From NCBI GenBank assembly GCA_934096235.1, contig CAKOLO010000002.1, forward strand, positions 372,001 through 436,000: a stretch of DNA of 64,000 bases. Reading direction: 5' to 3'. The position numbers were made by a program, and so were the translations under genes. Below the pieces are notes generated by a model. The model did not search any database. It was given only the letters and a program-made list of their open reading frames with translations, and was not told the origin of the DNA. Of the stretch, positions 33,752 to 43,037 are shown piece after piece; within the stretch, counting starts at the first letter, position 1; each line of letters begins with the position of its first letter. The stretch is from an uncultured Bacilli bacterium (lineage in GTDB: Bacteria > Bacillota_I > Bacilli_A > RF39 > UBA660).

Positions 33752-34663
33752 ATGTCATTTACAAGTAATATTAAAAATGAAATAGCTACTATACAATATA
33801 GTGAATCTGAAAATATAGCAGAACTTTCAGCAATTCTTAATATAGGTGCTAAAATAGAAGAAGATAAGTTTGAAATATTTACTGAGAATGTTAGTGTTGC
33901 TCGTAGAATATATACTTTAATAAAAGATACATATCATGTAGATATAGAAATGGATACTAGTGGTGTAAATTCACTTAGGAAGAATAGATTAGTACTTTTA
34001 ACTGTAAAAGAAAAATTAGATTTAATATTAAGTGATTTATGTATAATTTTAGATGGTAAAAGAGTATATGTCCCTCATAGTTATTTAATAGATGAGATTA
34101 AAGATAAACAAGCATATTTACGTGGTGTTTTTATGATGTGTGGAAGTATAAATGATCCTAAGACCAGTAGATATCATGCTGAGTTTGTTATATATAATGA
34201 AGAGACTGCTAATTTTGTAAATTCATTATTAAATGAGTTATACTTTAAGAGTAAAGTTATTAAACGTAATGGTAGTTATATGGTATATATTAAAGAAAGT
34301 GAAAAAATTAGTGACTTTATTAAGATGTTAAATGCCACTAATTCATTATTTTATTATGAAGATATAAGAATATATAGAGATCATAAAAATATGACTAATA
34401 GACTTAATAATTGTGAACAAGCTAATGTTGATAAAATAATAGCTACATCTAATGAACAGTTGGAACTTATACGTAAATTACGTGAAACACATGATTTTGA
34501 CTTACTTGATGAGAGAATTAAAGATATATGTATTTATAAAGAAAAATATCCTGAGAGTTCTATGGCTGAGCTTGCTGAAATAATAAGTAGTGAAACTGAA
34601 AGACCTATTACTAAGAGTGGAATTAATCATAGATTTAGAAAAATTAAAGAAATGGTTAAATAA
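33752..34663 (+). CDS. whiA: WhiA-family DNA-binding protein
   Basis: A ~303-residue WhiA, a fusion of a degenerate LAGLIDADG homing-endonuclease-like fold with a C-terminal helix-turn-helix. In Firmicutes it affects cell division and chromosome segregation. The typical start [12 protein letters not shown], the central [22 protein letters not shown], and the C-terminal HTH ([10 protein letters not shown]...[11 protein letters not shown]) are visible. The start at 33752 follows AGGTGGTGA. It converges on clpP, and the two genes overlap tail to tail by eight bases. Confidence 0.93.
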   Translation: MSFTSNIKNEIATIQYSESENIAELSAILNIGAKIEEDKFEIFTENVSVARRIYTLIKDTYHVDIEMDTSGVNSLRKNRLVLLTVKEKLDLILSDLCIILDGKRVYVPHSYLIDEIKDKQAYLRGVFMMCGSINDPKTSRYHAEFVIYNEETANFVNSLLNELYFKSKVIKRNGSYMVYIKESEKISDFIKMLNATNSLFYYEDIRIYRDHKNMTNRLNNCEQANVDKIIATSNEQLELIRKLRETHDFDLLDERIKDICIYKEKYPESSMAELAEIISSETERPITKSGINHRFRKIKEMVK

Positions 34664-35216
34664 TTTTATCTATTAATCCATAATTAATAGCTTCATCAGC
34701 TGACATATAATAATCTCTTTCTACATCTTTTTTGATTTTAGAAAGAGGTTTTTTTGTGTTTTTTGAAAGTATTAAGTTTAATTTTTCTTTTAGTTTTATT
34801 ATTCTTTCTGCGACTATTTGTATTTCTGTTGCTTGTCCTTGTGCACCGCCTAGAGGTTGATGAATCATAATTTCAGTATTCTTAAGAGCACATCTTGTGT
34901 TTCCACTTGAAAGAATAAATGCGGCCATTGAAGCACATATGCCTATACCTATAGTTATAACATTACTTTTAATATATTTCATAGTGTCATATATAGCAAA
35001 GCCTGATGTAACAGAACCGCCTGGGCTATTTATATAAATATATATATCATCATTACTTATGGAGTCTAAATATAAAAGTTCACTAACAATAGTGTTTGCT
35101 GTTAAATCAGTAATTTCTCCTTCTAAAAAAATTATTCTATCAGTTAAAAGTTTAGAATAAATATCATATGCTCTTTCATATCCCTCATTTCTTTCTATAA
35201 TATATGGTGTATGCAT
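34656..35216 (-). CDS. clpP: ATP-dependent Clp protease proteolytic subunit
   Basis: A 186-residue ClpP serine peptidase that forms the double-heptamer chamber used by ClpX and ClpC. The catalytic triad is visible: Ser96 in GICASMAAF, His119 in MIHQPLGG and Asp168 in ERDYYMS. The length is slightly short but normal, and the N-terminal loop region is divergent. AGGAGG precedes the ATG on the minus strand. Its 3' end overlaps whiA, with no terminator between the converging genes. Confidence 0.95.
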   Translation of the reverse strand: MHTPYIIERNEGYERAYDIYSKLLTDRIIFLEGEITDLTANTIVSELLYLDSISNDDIYIYINSPGGSVTSGFAIYDTMKYIKSNVITIGIGICASMAAFILSSGNTRCALKNTEIMIHQPLGGAQGQATEIQIVAERIIKLKEKLNLILSKNTKKPLSKIKKDVERDYYMSADEAINYGLIDKII

Positions 35217-35285
35217 TAGAATCCTCCTAGTAATATTTTAGTAAAGTAAAGCCATATTTATTCACAAAATTATAAATTTTTGATA

Positions 35286-35294
35286 TGATATAAT
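35286..35294 (+). promoter_or_regulatory. Extended -10 promoter for the uridine-kinase-like gene
   Basis: TGATATAAT lies 30 bases before the ATG at 35325, in the 108-base divergent region shared with clpP. Confidence 0.55.
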
Positions 35295-35324
35295 TATCAA
35301 ATAATAGCGAAGGTGAATAATTGT

Positions 35325-36968
35325 ATGAAAAAAGATATTAAACTTGTATTTGAAGATGGCAGTGAAATGTTACTTAATAGAGGAGTAACTGTTAGAGAAG
35401 TATTAAAATTACTAGGTAATGATCAAGTTATTGCTTTAAGAGTAAATGGTAATGCACAAAATGCAGAGTTTGAAATAATGGATGATGCATATATTAACTT
35501 TATAACTATAACAGATAGACCTGGAAGAAAAATATACACAAAAGGACTTCAATATGTGTATTTATTAGCAATTAAAGAATTATATGATGATAAAGCAACT
35601 GTTAATATTAAACATTCTATTGACAAATCTATATATACTGAAATAGATATGAAAAGACAAGTAGATAGAACTGTTGTTAATGAAATAAAGAAGAAGATGA
35701 AACAAATTATTAATCAAGATCTTCCATTTAAGAATATTAGTGTTTCAAGAAAAGATGCTTATGACTATTGTAGTAATTTAGGTGAGAAAGAGAAATGCTT
35801 GAATTATACATATATGACTAATGATTCAGTTACTTTATATGAATTAGGTGACTTATATAATTATTTCTATTATATAATGCCTGCATCTACAGGAATACTT
35901 AAAAGATTTGATTTAACTTATGTATCACCTAATGGTGTAGTACTTAGTTTTCCAATTAATAATGTTGTTCCTAAGTATACACATATACCTCTTGTTTTAA
36001 ATGCTTTTAAAACATATGAGAAGAGACTTTCTGATTTAGGTGTTAGATATGCAGGAGAAGTTAATAAAATAGTATGTAAAGGTGAAATAGCTGATTTTAT
36101 TCAAATGAATGAAATACTTTATGATGAGAATATGCAAGCTATTGCAAATAAAGTAGAAGAAAATAAAAATATTAAAGCTATATTTATATCAGGACCTTCA
36201 TCTAGTGGTAAAACTACTACATCTAAAAAACTTGCTTTATATTTAAAATCTAGGGGTATAGATAGTTTGGTACTTTCAACTGATGATTATTTTGTAGAAA
36301 GAGTTGATAGTCCTAGAAAGGCTGATGGAAGTTATGAATATGAATGTATTGAAGCAATAGATACTAAGTTATTTAATATGCAACTTAAGAGTTTACTTGC
36401 TGGTAAAGAAGTAGTAATACCAACATTTAACTTTATTACTGGTGAAAAAGAATATAAACGTAAACCAACTATGCTAAAAGAAAATCAAGTATTAATTATT
36501 GAAGGATTACATGCGATAAGTGAAAAGATGAGTTCTTCAATAGAAAAGAAAAATAAATTAAAAATATATATTAGTCCATTTACACCAATAGGTCTTGATA
36601 GACATAATCATATATCAACTACTGATTTAAGACTTTTAAGACGTATGGTAAGAGACTATAAGACTCGTGGTTATTCAGCACAACATACATTAGATAGTTG
36701 GATAGGTATGAGAGATAGTGAAGAAACATATGTTTATCCACATCAAATGGAAGCAGATATTATTTTAAATACATCGCTTGCTTATGAAATAGGTGTTCTT
36801 AGAACTTATGCTGAACCATTACTTTATTCAATTAGTAAGGTGTCACCTAATTATGAAGAAGCAATAAGAATATTAAATTTCTTAAAGTGTTTTGTTAGTA
36901 TACCAAGTGAGTATGTACCACATACTAGTGTATTAAGGGAGTTTATTGGTAATAGTTATTTTGAATAG
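35325..36968 (+). CDS. TGS-domain uridine kinase-like (nucleoside kinase) protein
   Basis: This 547-residue protein joins an N-terminal TGS domain (residues 1-65), a threonyl-tRNA-synthetase-like second domain (~70-250) and a C-terminal uridine-kinase/phosphoribulokinase P-loop domain (~270-500). Walker A is GPSSSGKTT, with LSTDDYF and a DLRLLRRMVRDYKTRG block. Similar proteins in Firmicutes are annotated as nucleoside kinases without clear physiology. The start at 35325 follows GAAGGTGA. It is directly upstream of gapA with a 13-base gap, so the two may be co-transcribed. Confidence 0.85.
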   Translation: MKKDIKLVFEDGSEMLLNRGVTVREVLKLLGNDQVIALRVNGNAQNAEFEIMDDAYINFITITDRPGRKIYTKGLQYVYLLAIKELYDDKATVNIKHSIDKSIYTEIDMKRQVDRTVVNEIKKKMKQIINQDLPFKNISVSRKDAYDYCSNLGEKEKCLNYTYMTNDSVTLYELGDLYNYFYYIMPASTGILKRFDLTYVSPNGVVLSFPINNVVPKYTHIPLVLNAFKTYEKRLSDLGVRYAGEVNKIVCKGEIADFIQMNEILYDENMQAIANKVEENKNIKAIFISGPSSSGKTTTSKKLALYLKSRGIDSLVLSTDDYFVERVDSPRKADGSYEYECIEAIDTKLFNMQLKSLLAGKEVVIPTFNFITGEKEYKRKPTMLKENQVLIIEGLHAISEKMSSSIEKKNKLKIYISPFTPIGLDRHNHISTTDLRLLRRMVRDYKTRGYSAQHTLDSWIGMRDSEETYVYPHQMEADIILNTSLAYEIGVLRTYAEPLLYSISKVSPNYEEAIRILNFLKCFVSIPSEYVPHTSVLREFIGNSYFE

Positions 36969-36981
36969 GAGATGAAAATAA

Positions 36982-37977
36982 ATGTTAAAAGTAGCAATTA
37001 ATGGTTTTGGTAGAATAGGTAGAACAGCTTTAAGATTACTTGAAGATGATAAAGATATAGAGGTAGTTGCAATTAATGATCTTACTGATCCTGTACAACT
37101 AGCATATCTATATAAGTATGATTCAGTTCATAGAACTAATAAAAGTAAAATTAGTTTTGATGAAGATGAGTTATTTGTAAAAAATAGACGTATTAAAGTG
37201 TATGCTGAAAGTGATCCATCTCGCCTTCCTTGGAAAGAACTTGGAGTAGATGTAATACTTGAATGTACTGGTGTGTTTACTTCAGTAGAGAAGTGTCAAG
37301 CTCATATAGATGCTGGTGCTAAACATGTTATTATTAGTGCTCCTGCTAAAGATGAAGCTAAAACAATAGTATATGGGGTTAATGATGATATATTAACTAA
37401 AGAGGATATAGTAATTAGTGCAGCTAGTTGTACTACTAATTGTCTTGCTCCAGTACTTAAACTTATTGATGATAAGTTTGGTATTAAAAAAGGATTTATG
37501 ACAACAGTACATGCTATGACTAATGATCAAGAAACACTTGATATTCCACATAAAAAAGGTATTAAAGCTAGACGTGGAAGAGCTGCATCATTAAATATTA
37601 TTCCTACTAGTACAGGTGCTGCTAGTCAAATAGGAAAAGTAATTCCACATTTAAATGGAAGACTAGATGGTTTAGCATTTAGAGTACCTATTGGAGATGG
37701 ATCTGTAATAGATGTTACTTTAGAACTAGAGAAAACTGCTACAGTAGAAAAAGTTAATAACTTATTTAAATCTAATCAAAGTGAAACATTAAAATATACT
37801 GAAGATCCAATAGTAAGTAGTGATATTATTGGTGAAACAGTTGGAGCTACAGTAGATGGACTTCTTACTAATATAGTTGAAGAAAATGGAAAACAATTAT
37901 TAAAAGTAGTAGCTTGGTATGATAATGAAGTAGGTTATACTGCTCAAATGATTAGAACTATGAAATTATTTATGTAA
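36982..37977 (+). CDS. gapA: Glyceraldehyde-3-phosphate dehydrogenase (type I)
   Basis: A 331-residue glycolytic dehydrogenase that converts glyceraldehyde 3-phosphate to 1,3-bisphosphoglycerate. The N-terminal NAD-binding motif is INGFGRIGR, the catalytic Cys150 sits in SAASCTTNCLAP, and the general base His is in TTVHAMT. Asp at the end of strand 2 (INDLTD) suggests NAD specificity. Its usual partners pgk and tpiA are nearly 10 kb downstream. A GAAA-loop terminator follows directly. Confidence 0.97.
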   Translation: MLKVAINGFGRIGRTALRLLEDDKDIEVVAINDLTDPVQLAYLYKYDSVHRTNKSKISFDEDELFVKNRRIKVYAESDPSRLPWKELGVDVILECTGVFTSVEKCQAHIDAGAKHVIISAPAKDEAKTIVYGVNDDILTKEDIVISAASCTTNCLAPVLKLIDDKFGIKKGFMTTVHAMTNDQETLDIPHKKGIKARRGRAASLNIIPTSTGAASQIGKVIPHLNGRLDGLAFRVPIGDGSVIDVTLELEKTATVEKVNNLFKSNQSETLKYTEDPIVSSDIIGETVGATVDGLLTNIVEENGKQLLKVVAWYDNEVGYTAQMIRTMKLFM

Positions 37978-37985
37978 TAGTAAAG

Positions 37986-38008
37986 TTCACTAGAAATAGT
38001 GAATTTTT
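37986..38008 (+). terminator. Rho-independent terminator after gapA
   Basis: TTCACTA and TAGTGAA arms around a GAAA tetraloop, followed by five T. Confidence 0.88.
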
Positions 38009-38011
38009 AAT

Positions 38012-38039
38012 TTGAAAAAATTTGTTATGATCGTATACT
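38012..38039 (+). promoter_or_regulatory. Promoter of the small transcript between gapA and glmS
   Basis: TTGAAA at 38012-38017, a 16-base spacer and TATACT at 38034-38039. Transcription should begin near 38046. Confidence 0.6.
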
Positions 38040-38045
38040 ATTTAA

Positions 38046-38146
38046 TGATAGGAGAGTAATTATGCTAGTAGTTCTCATTGCGTTTCGCCAGCTTTCCGAA
38101 TTGGATAAAATAAATACTAGTTATACGAATATAACTAGTTTTTTTG
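38046..38146 (+). ncRNA. Candidate small structured RNA or leader-peptide unit upstream of glmS
   Basis: This is a self-contained unit of about 100 bases with its own promoter and a strong terminator (ACTAGTTAT/ATAACTAGT at 38116-38139, then seven T). Its core, 38064-38105, is clearly richer in G+C than anything nearby, a common mark of structured RNA in A+T-rich genomes. GGAGAG (38051-38056) followed by ATG at 38062 could translate a short peptide (MLVVLIAFRQLSELDK...), but the open frame runs through the terminator. GGAGAG can also pair with CTTTCC (38092-38097), which would hide the ribosome-binding site. It does not match the glmS ribozyme. The class is unknown. Confidence 0.5.
38116..38146 (+). 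terminator. Rho-independent terminator of the small transcript
   Basis: Perfect 9-bp arms with a six-base loop (ACGAAT) and a run of seven T. Confidence 0.9.
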
Positions 38147-38199
38147 TGTTAAAGTGTCAAGTAAGTATAAAATTAGTATCTTTTTAAAAATATACATTA

Positions 38200-38205
38200 T
38201 ATAAT
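38200..38205 (+). promoter_or_regulatory. -10 element for glmS
   Basis: TATAAT lies 22 bases before the glmS ATG, and AAGGAGAA follows as the ribosome-binding site. No glmS-ribozyme core is seen in the leader, which is too short to hold one. Confidence 0.5.
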
Positions 38206-38227
38206 TTATATAAGGAGAATTATATTT

Positions 38228-40030
38228 ATGTGTGGAATAGTAGGTTATAAGGGAAAAAGAAACGTTAAAGAAGTTTTATTAAATGGCCTTGAAACTTTAG
38301 AATATAGGGGATATGATTCAGCAGGTATGGCAGTTCTTGATAATAATAAGATAAGAATTGTTAAATCTGTTGGTAAAATAGAGAATTTAAGAGATAAAGT
38401 TAAACGTTATGACTTTGATAAGGCTACTTGTGGTATAGCACATACTAGATGGGCTACTCATGGTAAAGTATGTGAAGAAAATAGCCATCCTCATCAAGTT
38501 GGAAGGGTAGTACTTGTTCATAATGGAATAATAGAGAATTATAAGGAAATAGAAGAGCTTGTAAAAAAGTATGAATTTAAGAGTGAGACTGATACTGAGA
38601 GAGTATGTGCTTTAATAGATTCATATTATAATGGAGATAATGAATTAGAAGCAATAGAGAAAGCTATAGAACATGTTAAGGGTAGTTATGCTTTAGGAAT
38701 AATGTTTGAAGGTAAAGATAAGCTATATGGTGTTAAAAAGGATGCTCCACTAGTACTTGGTGTTGGAGAAAATGAATATTTCTTGTCTAGTGATATATCT
38801 GCATTTTTAGCTTATACTAAGGAACATATATTCCTTGAAGATAATGAAATAGTTGAAATTGGAGATGGATTTGAAGTATATTTTAATGGAATAATTATTC
38901 CTAAAAAAACTGAGACTGCTACTTATGATATAGAAAGTGCTCAAAAGGGTGGCTATGAACACTTTATGCTTAAAGAGATTGATGAACAAGAAGAGGTTGC
39001 TAAGAAATTATATGCTAAGTATGTAGTTGATGATAGTGAATTTAGTGATTCAGTAGTTGACTTAAGTAAATATAAACGTATTGATTTTGTTGCTTGTGGT
39101 AGTGCTTATCATGCTGCATTAATTGGTAAATATTTTATAGATAAGTATGCTACTACTAGGGATTTCTATTGTAATGTTTATAATGCTAGTGAATATAGGT
39201 ATAGTAATCATTATTTTGATAAAGATGTACTTGTAGTGGTATTATCTCAAAGTGGTGAGACTGCTGATACTCTTGCGAGTCTTCGTATGTGTAAGAGTGA
39301 AGGAGTTGATACTCTTGCGATAGTAAACGTAATATCATCTACAATTGCTCGTGAAGCTGATATGGTTATGCCAATGCTTGCTGGACCTGAAATATGTGTT
39401 GCGACTACTAAGGGATATTTTAGTCAAAGTTATATATGTAGTTTACTTGTGTTAAAACTTATGTATAGAAATAGAATTATAGATAAGAAAGAATTAACTA
39501 GAATATTTGAAGAATTTAAGAAATTACCTAAATTTATTAAAACTGTTATTGATAAAGATGATTATCTTAAAGTAGCTAAATCTATATATAAAGAAAAAGA
39601 TATGTATTATATAGGTCGCGGTATAGATATTTATAGTTGTTATGAAGCAAGTTTAAAGCTTAAAGAAATATCATATATTCATAGTGAATGTTTTGCTGCA
39701 GGTGAACTTAAGCATGGACCTATAGCATTGCTTTCTAAAAATACTCCTGTAATAGCACTTTTAACAGAATTTTCTGTTAGTGAGAAAACTATAAGTAATA
39801 TTATAGAGGCTAAGTCTAGAGGAGCTAAAATAATTACAATAAGAAAAGAATCTATTAATATAGATAAAGGTGTTAGTGACTTTGATATAGTTGTTCCACT
39901 TACTAGTGAATTCTGTCAAAATTTAGTAATTATGGTTGCTTGTCAATTACTTGCATATAACGTAGCAAAACTTAATAAATGTGATATAGATAAACCTAGA
40001 AACTTAGCTAAAAGCGTTACTGTTGAATAG
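38228..40030 (+). CDS. glmS: Glutamine--fructose-6-phosphate aminotransferase
   Basis: A 600-residue enzyme making glucosamine 6-phosphate for peptidoglycan precursors. The N-terminal amidotransferase domain begins with the catalytic MCGIVGYKG (Cys becomes residue 1 after Met removal), followed by LEYRGYDSAG and THGKVCEENSHPH. Two SIS domains follow, with VACGSAYHAAL, VLSQSGETADT and GRGIDIYS. The C-terminus DKPRNLAKSVTVE is canonical. It appears monocistronic and follows the small transcript. Confidence 0.97.
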   Translation: MCGIVGYKGKRNVKEVLLNGLETLEYRGYDSAGMAVLDNNKIRIVKSVGKIENLRDKVKRYDFDKATCGIAHTRWATHGKVCEENSHPHQVGRVVLVHNGIIENYKEIEELVKKYEFKSETDTERVCALIDSYYNGDNELEAIEKAIEHVKGSYALGIMFEGKDKLYGVKKDAPLVLGVGENEYFLSSDISAFLAYTKEHIFLEDNEIVEIGDGFEVYFNGIIIPKKTETATYDIESAQKGGYEHFMLKEIDEQEEVAKKLYAKYVVDDSEFSDSVVDLSKYKRIDFVACGSAYHAALIGKYFIDKYATTRDFYCNVYNASEYRYSNHYFDKDVLVVVLSQSGETADTLASLRMCKSEGVDTLAIVNVISSTIAREADMVMPMLAGPEICVATTKGYFSQSYICSLLVLKLMYRNRIIDKKELTRIFEEFKKLPKFIKTVIDKDDYLKVAKSIYKEKDMYYIGRGIDIYSCYEASLKLKEISYIHSECFAAGELKHGPIALLSKNTPVIALLTEFSVSEKTISNIIEAKSRGAKIITIRKESINIDKGVSDFDIVVPLTSEFCQNLVIMVACQLLAYNVAKLNKCDIDKPRNLAKSVTVE

Positions 40031-40096
40031 TAATAAATTTTGTGTAAAATTTATGAAAAAGTATTTTTAACAATAGAAATATAACTCTTATTATAG

Positions 40097-40102
40097 TATA
40101 AT
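40097..40102 (+). promoter_or_regulatory. -10 element of the cotH operon
   Basis: TATAAT lies 19 bases before the cotH ATG, with ATAGGAG between. No clear -35 is found. A 9-bp A+T hairpin (about 40032-40053) after glmS lacks a T run and is a poor terminator. Confidence 0.45.
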
Positions 40103-40121
40103 CATAATAGGAGTTTTTATT

Positions 40122-43037
40122 ATGGGATTTAATTTTAAAAAACTTAAAAATAATATTGGTTTTTTTATAGTGGCTATTCTTTTAATAGCTGGTTTAACAT
40201 TGTTAAATTATATATCTGAAAAGAAAGTAAATTCTTTAGATAAGGCTGAGTTAGTTGATGGAGATGTTAATATATCTAAACTTGTTATAAATGAGATTAT
40301 GACTTCTAATAAAGGTGCTTATGCTGATTCAAATGGTAAAATATATGATTATGTAGAAATATATAATGGTAGTGAAAAAGATATTAATCTTAAAGATTAT
40401 GGTCTTAGTGATGAAGAGAGTAAAGTTAAATGGGTATTTCCTGAAACTATAGTTGGACCTAAAGAATATGTTGTTGTGTTCTTAAGTGGAAATAGAAGTG
40501 AAGGGTTGTATGCTAACTTTAAGCTTAAGGCTTCTGGTGGAGAGAGAATGACTTTATTTAAACCTAATGGTAAAGTTGTTGATGCTGTTGATACAGTTGC
40601 TCTTGATGGTAATACAGTAATGGCTCGTGATTTAGATGGTAAATGGGTAGTACAAAGTGAAGCTACTCCGGGATACTCAAATACTAAAGAAGGAAGAACT
40701 GAGTTTTTAGCATCATTAATAAGTGATGAAGATAAAGTTATAGAAATAAATGAAATACTTGCTAATAACAAAGGAAACTTTAAAAATAAAAATGGTGAAT
40801 ATAGTGGTTATATAGAAGTTAAAAATATTAGTAAGAATAGAGTTAATCTTGCTAATTATGGACTTTCTAATAGTGAGATTGCTTCATTTAAATGGCAATT
40901 TCCAAGTATTAATTTAGATCCAGGAGAAGTAATTGTTGTATATACTTCTGGAAAGAGTTGTAAGACTTGTGAAGAATTGAGTACTGGATTTAAATTAGAT
41001 AGTAAAAATGGATTTGCAGTGCTTACTAATAGTAAGGGTAAAATAGTTGATAAAGTAGAATATAAAAACTTACCTAATGGTATAGGATATATTAAAGAAA
41101 ATGGAAAATTCCTTCAAAATAATGCAATAAGTCCTGGATTTGAAAATAGTGTTGATGGTATTAAATCATTTCAAAAGAAATATTTAAGTACACCTAAAAA
41201 TTTAATAATTAGTGAAGTTATGAATAATAATTATTCTTATTTAGAACAAAATGGTGGTAATTATTATGATTGGATAGAACTATATAATAATAGTGGTAAA
41301 ACTATAAATCTTAGTAATTATTGTTTGACTACTAATGATAACTCAATGTGTTCTTATAAGCTTCCTAAGGTTGAACTTAAGAGTGGTGAATATTATGTAG
41401 TTATGGCATCAGGTGATACAAAACTATCTAATAGTAAATATCAACATACATCATTTAAGTTAGGTGATACTGATGCTGTCTATTTAACTAAGAGTGATGA
41501 AATAGTTGATTCTATAATGGTGGCTAATGTACCTTTAGGATATTCGATGGGTAGAAATGGTTCATCTATACAATACTTTAGTAAACCAACTCCTGGTAGT
41601 AAGAATAATAGTGGTACTGAAGCAGTAAGCTATCTACCTACTGCTGATATAAAGTCTGGTGTGTATGATCCAAATAAGGAATATAAAATAACGCTTACAG
41701 GAAGTGGAAAAATTTATTATACGTTAGATGGCTCAGAACCAACTACATCTTCTAAAGTATACAGTAGTCCTCTTACTATTAAGAAGACTACTGTTTTAAG
41801 AATAATGAGTAAAGAGTCTGGAAAGTTATCTAGTGAAACTGAAACATACTCATATATACTTGATAATAGTCATAAAGTATCTGTTATGTCTCTTGTAATG
41901 GATCAAAAGAAACTTAGAAAAGTAAATAATAATACTAGTTTAAATAGTAAAGTACAAGAACATGGATACGTAGAATACTTTGATAAAGATGGTGAAGGTT
42001 TTAGTATAAATGTTGGACTTAAATTATTTGGTGGTTCAACTAGAAGTTATAAAAAGAAAAGTTATGAAATTAAATTTAAAAAGAAGTATGGAGATGCTAA
42101 ACTTAAATATAAAGTATTTAAGAATGTAGACTCTAGTGTATTTGATTCTTTAGTACTTCGTACTGGTAGTCAAGATGAATTTCAATATGATAAAAGAACT
42201 GTTATTAAAGATGTAGTAGCAACTTCTTTAATGGGTGAATATACTGATGTAGATGTTCAAGATTATGTACCTATTATTCTATATATAAATGGAGAATATT
42301 GGGGAATATACTTTATACGTGAAAAAGTAGATGAGACATTTGTGTCAAATCATTATAATGTTAAAGCTACTAAGGATGAGACTAGTATTCTTAGAATAGA
42401 TGGTGAAGTTAAAAGTGGTACTGATAAAAAGTATAATTCAATGATTAACTTTATTAATAACAATAATCTTAGTAATAGTAAAAACTATGAAAAGATAAAA
42501 GAACAAATTGATGTTCAAAGCTTTATTGATTTCTGGATTGGTGAAATATATACAGCTAATTATGATATATTAAATACTCGTTATTTTAGTAATCCTTTGG
42601 TAGATGGTGGTAAATGGAAATATATATTCTATGATTTAGATTCAGGTTTCTTTAGAACAAACAAAGATACATTTAAAGAATATACCAGTGCTTCAGGCAT
42701 GGGATCTTGGAATTTTCCAACTACACTTTTAAGAAATATGATGAAGAGTGATGAATTTAAAAAGACATTTGTAGAGCGTTTATCATATAACCTAAATAAT
42801 ACTTGGGCATATAAAAATGTTAGTAAAAGAATTGATGATATAGTTGAAACTATAGGAAAAGATGAATTCAAGAGAAATGCTACTAGATGGAATAATTCTT
42901 ATAGTAATTGGGAAGATTCAATTAATTCAATGAAAAAATTTGCTAAAAATAGAAATTCATATGTAGTAAAGTATGCTAAATCATATTTTGGTTTATCTAG
43001 TAGTGATGTTAAGAAATATTTTGGTGATGTGGAATGA
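40122..43037 (+). CDS. CotH-type protein kinase-like surface protein with three lamin-tail domains
   Basis: This 971-residue protein has an N-terminal membrane anchor (residues ~10-30). Three lamin-tail (LTD) beta-sandwich domains follow at roughly 50-190, 205-345 and 365-490; each begins with a variant of hhINEIM..N and has a D-Y-V/W-I-E-h-Y-N core. Then come a chitobiase-type C-terminal repeat (YYTLDGSEPTTSSKVY) and a C-terminal CotH domain (~595-920) with FGGSTRSYKKKSYEIKFK, YWGIYFIREKVDE and YIFYDLDSGF. CotH proteins are atypical secreted kinases; the LTDs probably bind surface polymers. It starts the operon with VTC, DUF4956 and two more genes, overlapping the VTC gene by ATGA. Confidence 0.85.
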   Translation: MGFNFKKLKNNIGFFIVAILLIAGLTLLNYISEKKVNSLDKAELVDGDVNISKLVINEIMTSNKGAYADSNGKIYDYVEIYNGSEKDINLKDYGLSDEESKVKWVFPETIVGPKEYVVVFLSGNRSEGLYANFKLKASGGERMTLFKPNGKVVDAVDTVALDGNTVMARDLDGKWVVQSEATPGYSNTKEGRTEFLASLISDEDKVIEINEILANNKGNFKNKNGEYSGYIEVKNISKNRVNLANYGLSNSEIASFKWQFPSINLDPGEVIVVYTSGKSCKTCEELSTGFKLDSKNGFAVLTNSKGKIVDKVEYKNLPNGIGYIKENGKFLQNNAISPGFENSVDGIKSFQKKYLSTPKNLIISEVMNNNYSYLEQNGGNYYDWIELYNNSGKTINLSNYCLTTNDNSMCSYKLPKVELKSGEYYVVMASGDTKLSNSKYQHTSFKLGDTDAVYLTKSDEIVDSIMVANVPLGYSMGRNGSSIQYFSKPTPGSKNNSGTEAVSYLPTADIKSGVYDPNKEYKITLTGSGKIYYTLDGSEPTTSSKVYSSPLTIKKTTVLRIMSKESGKLSSETETYSYILDNSHKVSVMSLVMDQKKLRKVNNNTSLNSKVQEHGYVEYFDKDGEGFSINVGLKLFGGSTRSYKKKSYEIKFKKKYGDAKLKYKVFKNVDSSVFDSLVLRTGSQDEFQYDKRTVIKDVVATSLMGEYTDVDVQDYVPIILYINGEYWGIYFIREKVDETFVSNHYNVKATKDETSILRIDGEVKSGTDKKYNSMINFINNNNLSNSKNYEKIKEQIDVQSFIDFWIGEIYTANYDILNTRYFSNPLVDGGKWKYIFYDLDSGFFRTNKDTFKEYTSASGMGSWNFPTTLLRNMMKSDEFKKTFVERLSYNLNNTWAYKNVSKRIDDIVETIGKDEFKRNATRWNNSYSNWEDSINSMKKFAKNRNSYVVKYAKSYFGLSSSDVKKYFGDVE

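Noticed and set aside
38062..38187. Forty-one-residue protein (MLVVLIAFRQ...) as a definite gene
   Set aside because: Its second half is the terminator hairpin and sequence beyond it, so the mRNA should end before the stop codon. It is kept only as a possible feature of the small transcript.
38040..38227. glmS ribozyme/riboswitch upstream of glmS
   Set aside because: The space between the terminator at 38146 and the ATG is short, and no match to the ribozyme core is seen. The structured element upstream is a separate terminated transcript.
40397..40771. Long minus-strand open frames inside cotH, and other frames opposite real genes (for example 14250-14516 and 56373-56756)
   Set aside because: They lie opposite well-supported coding sequences, have no ribosome-binding sites and give low-complexity proteins without recognisable domains.
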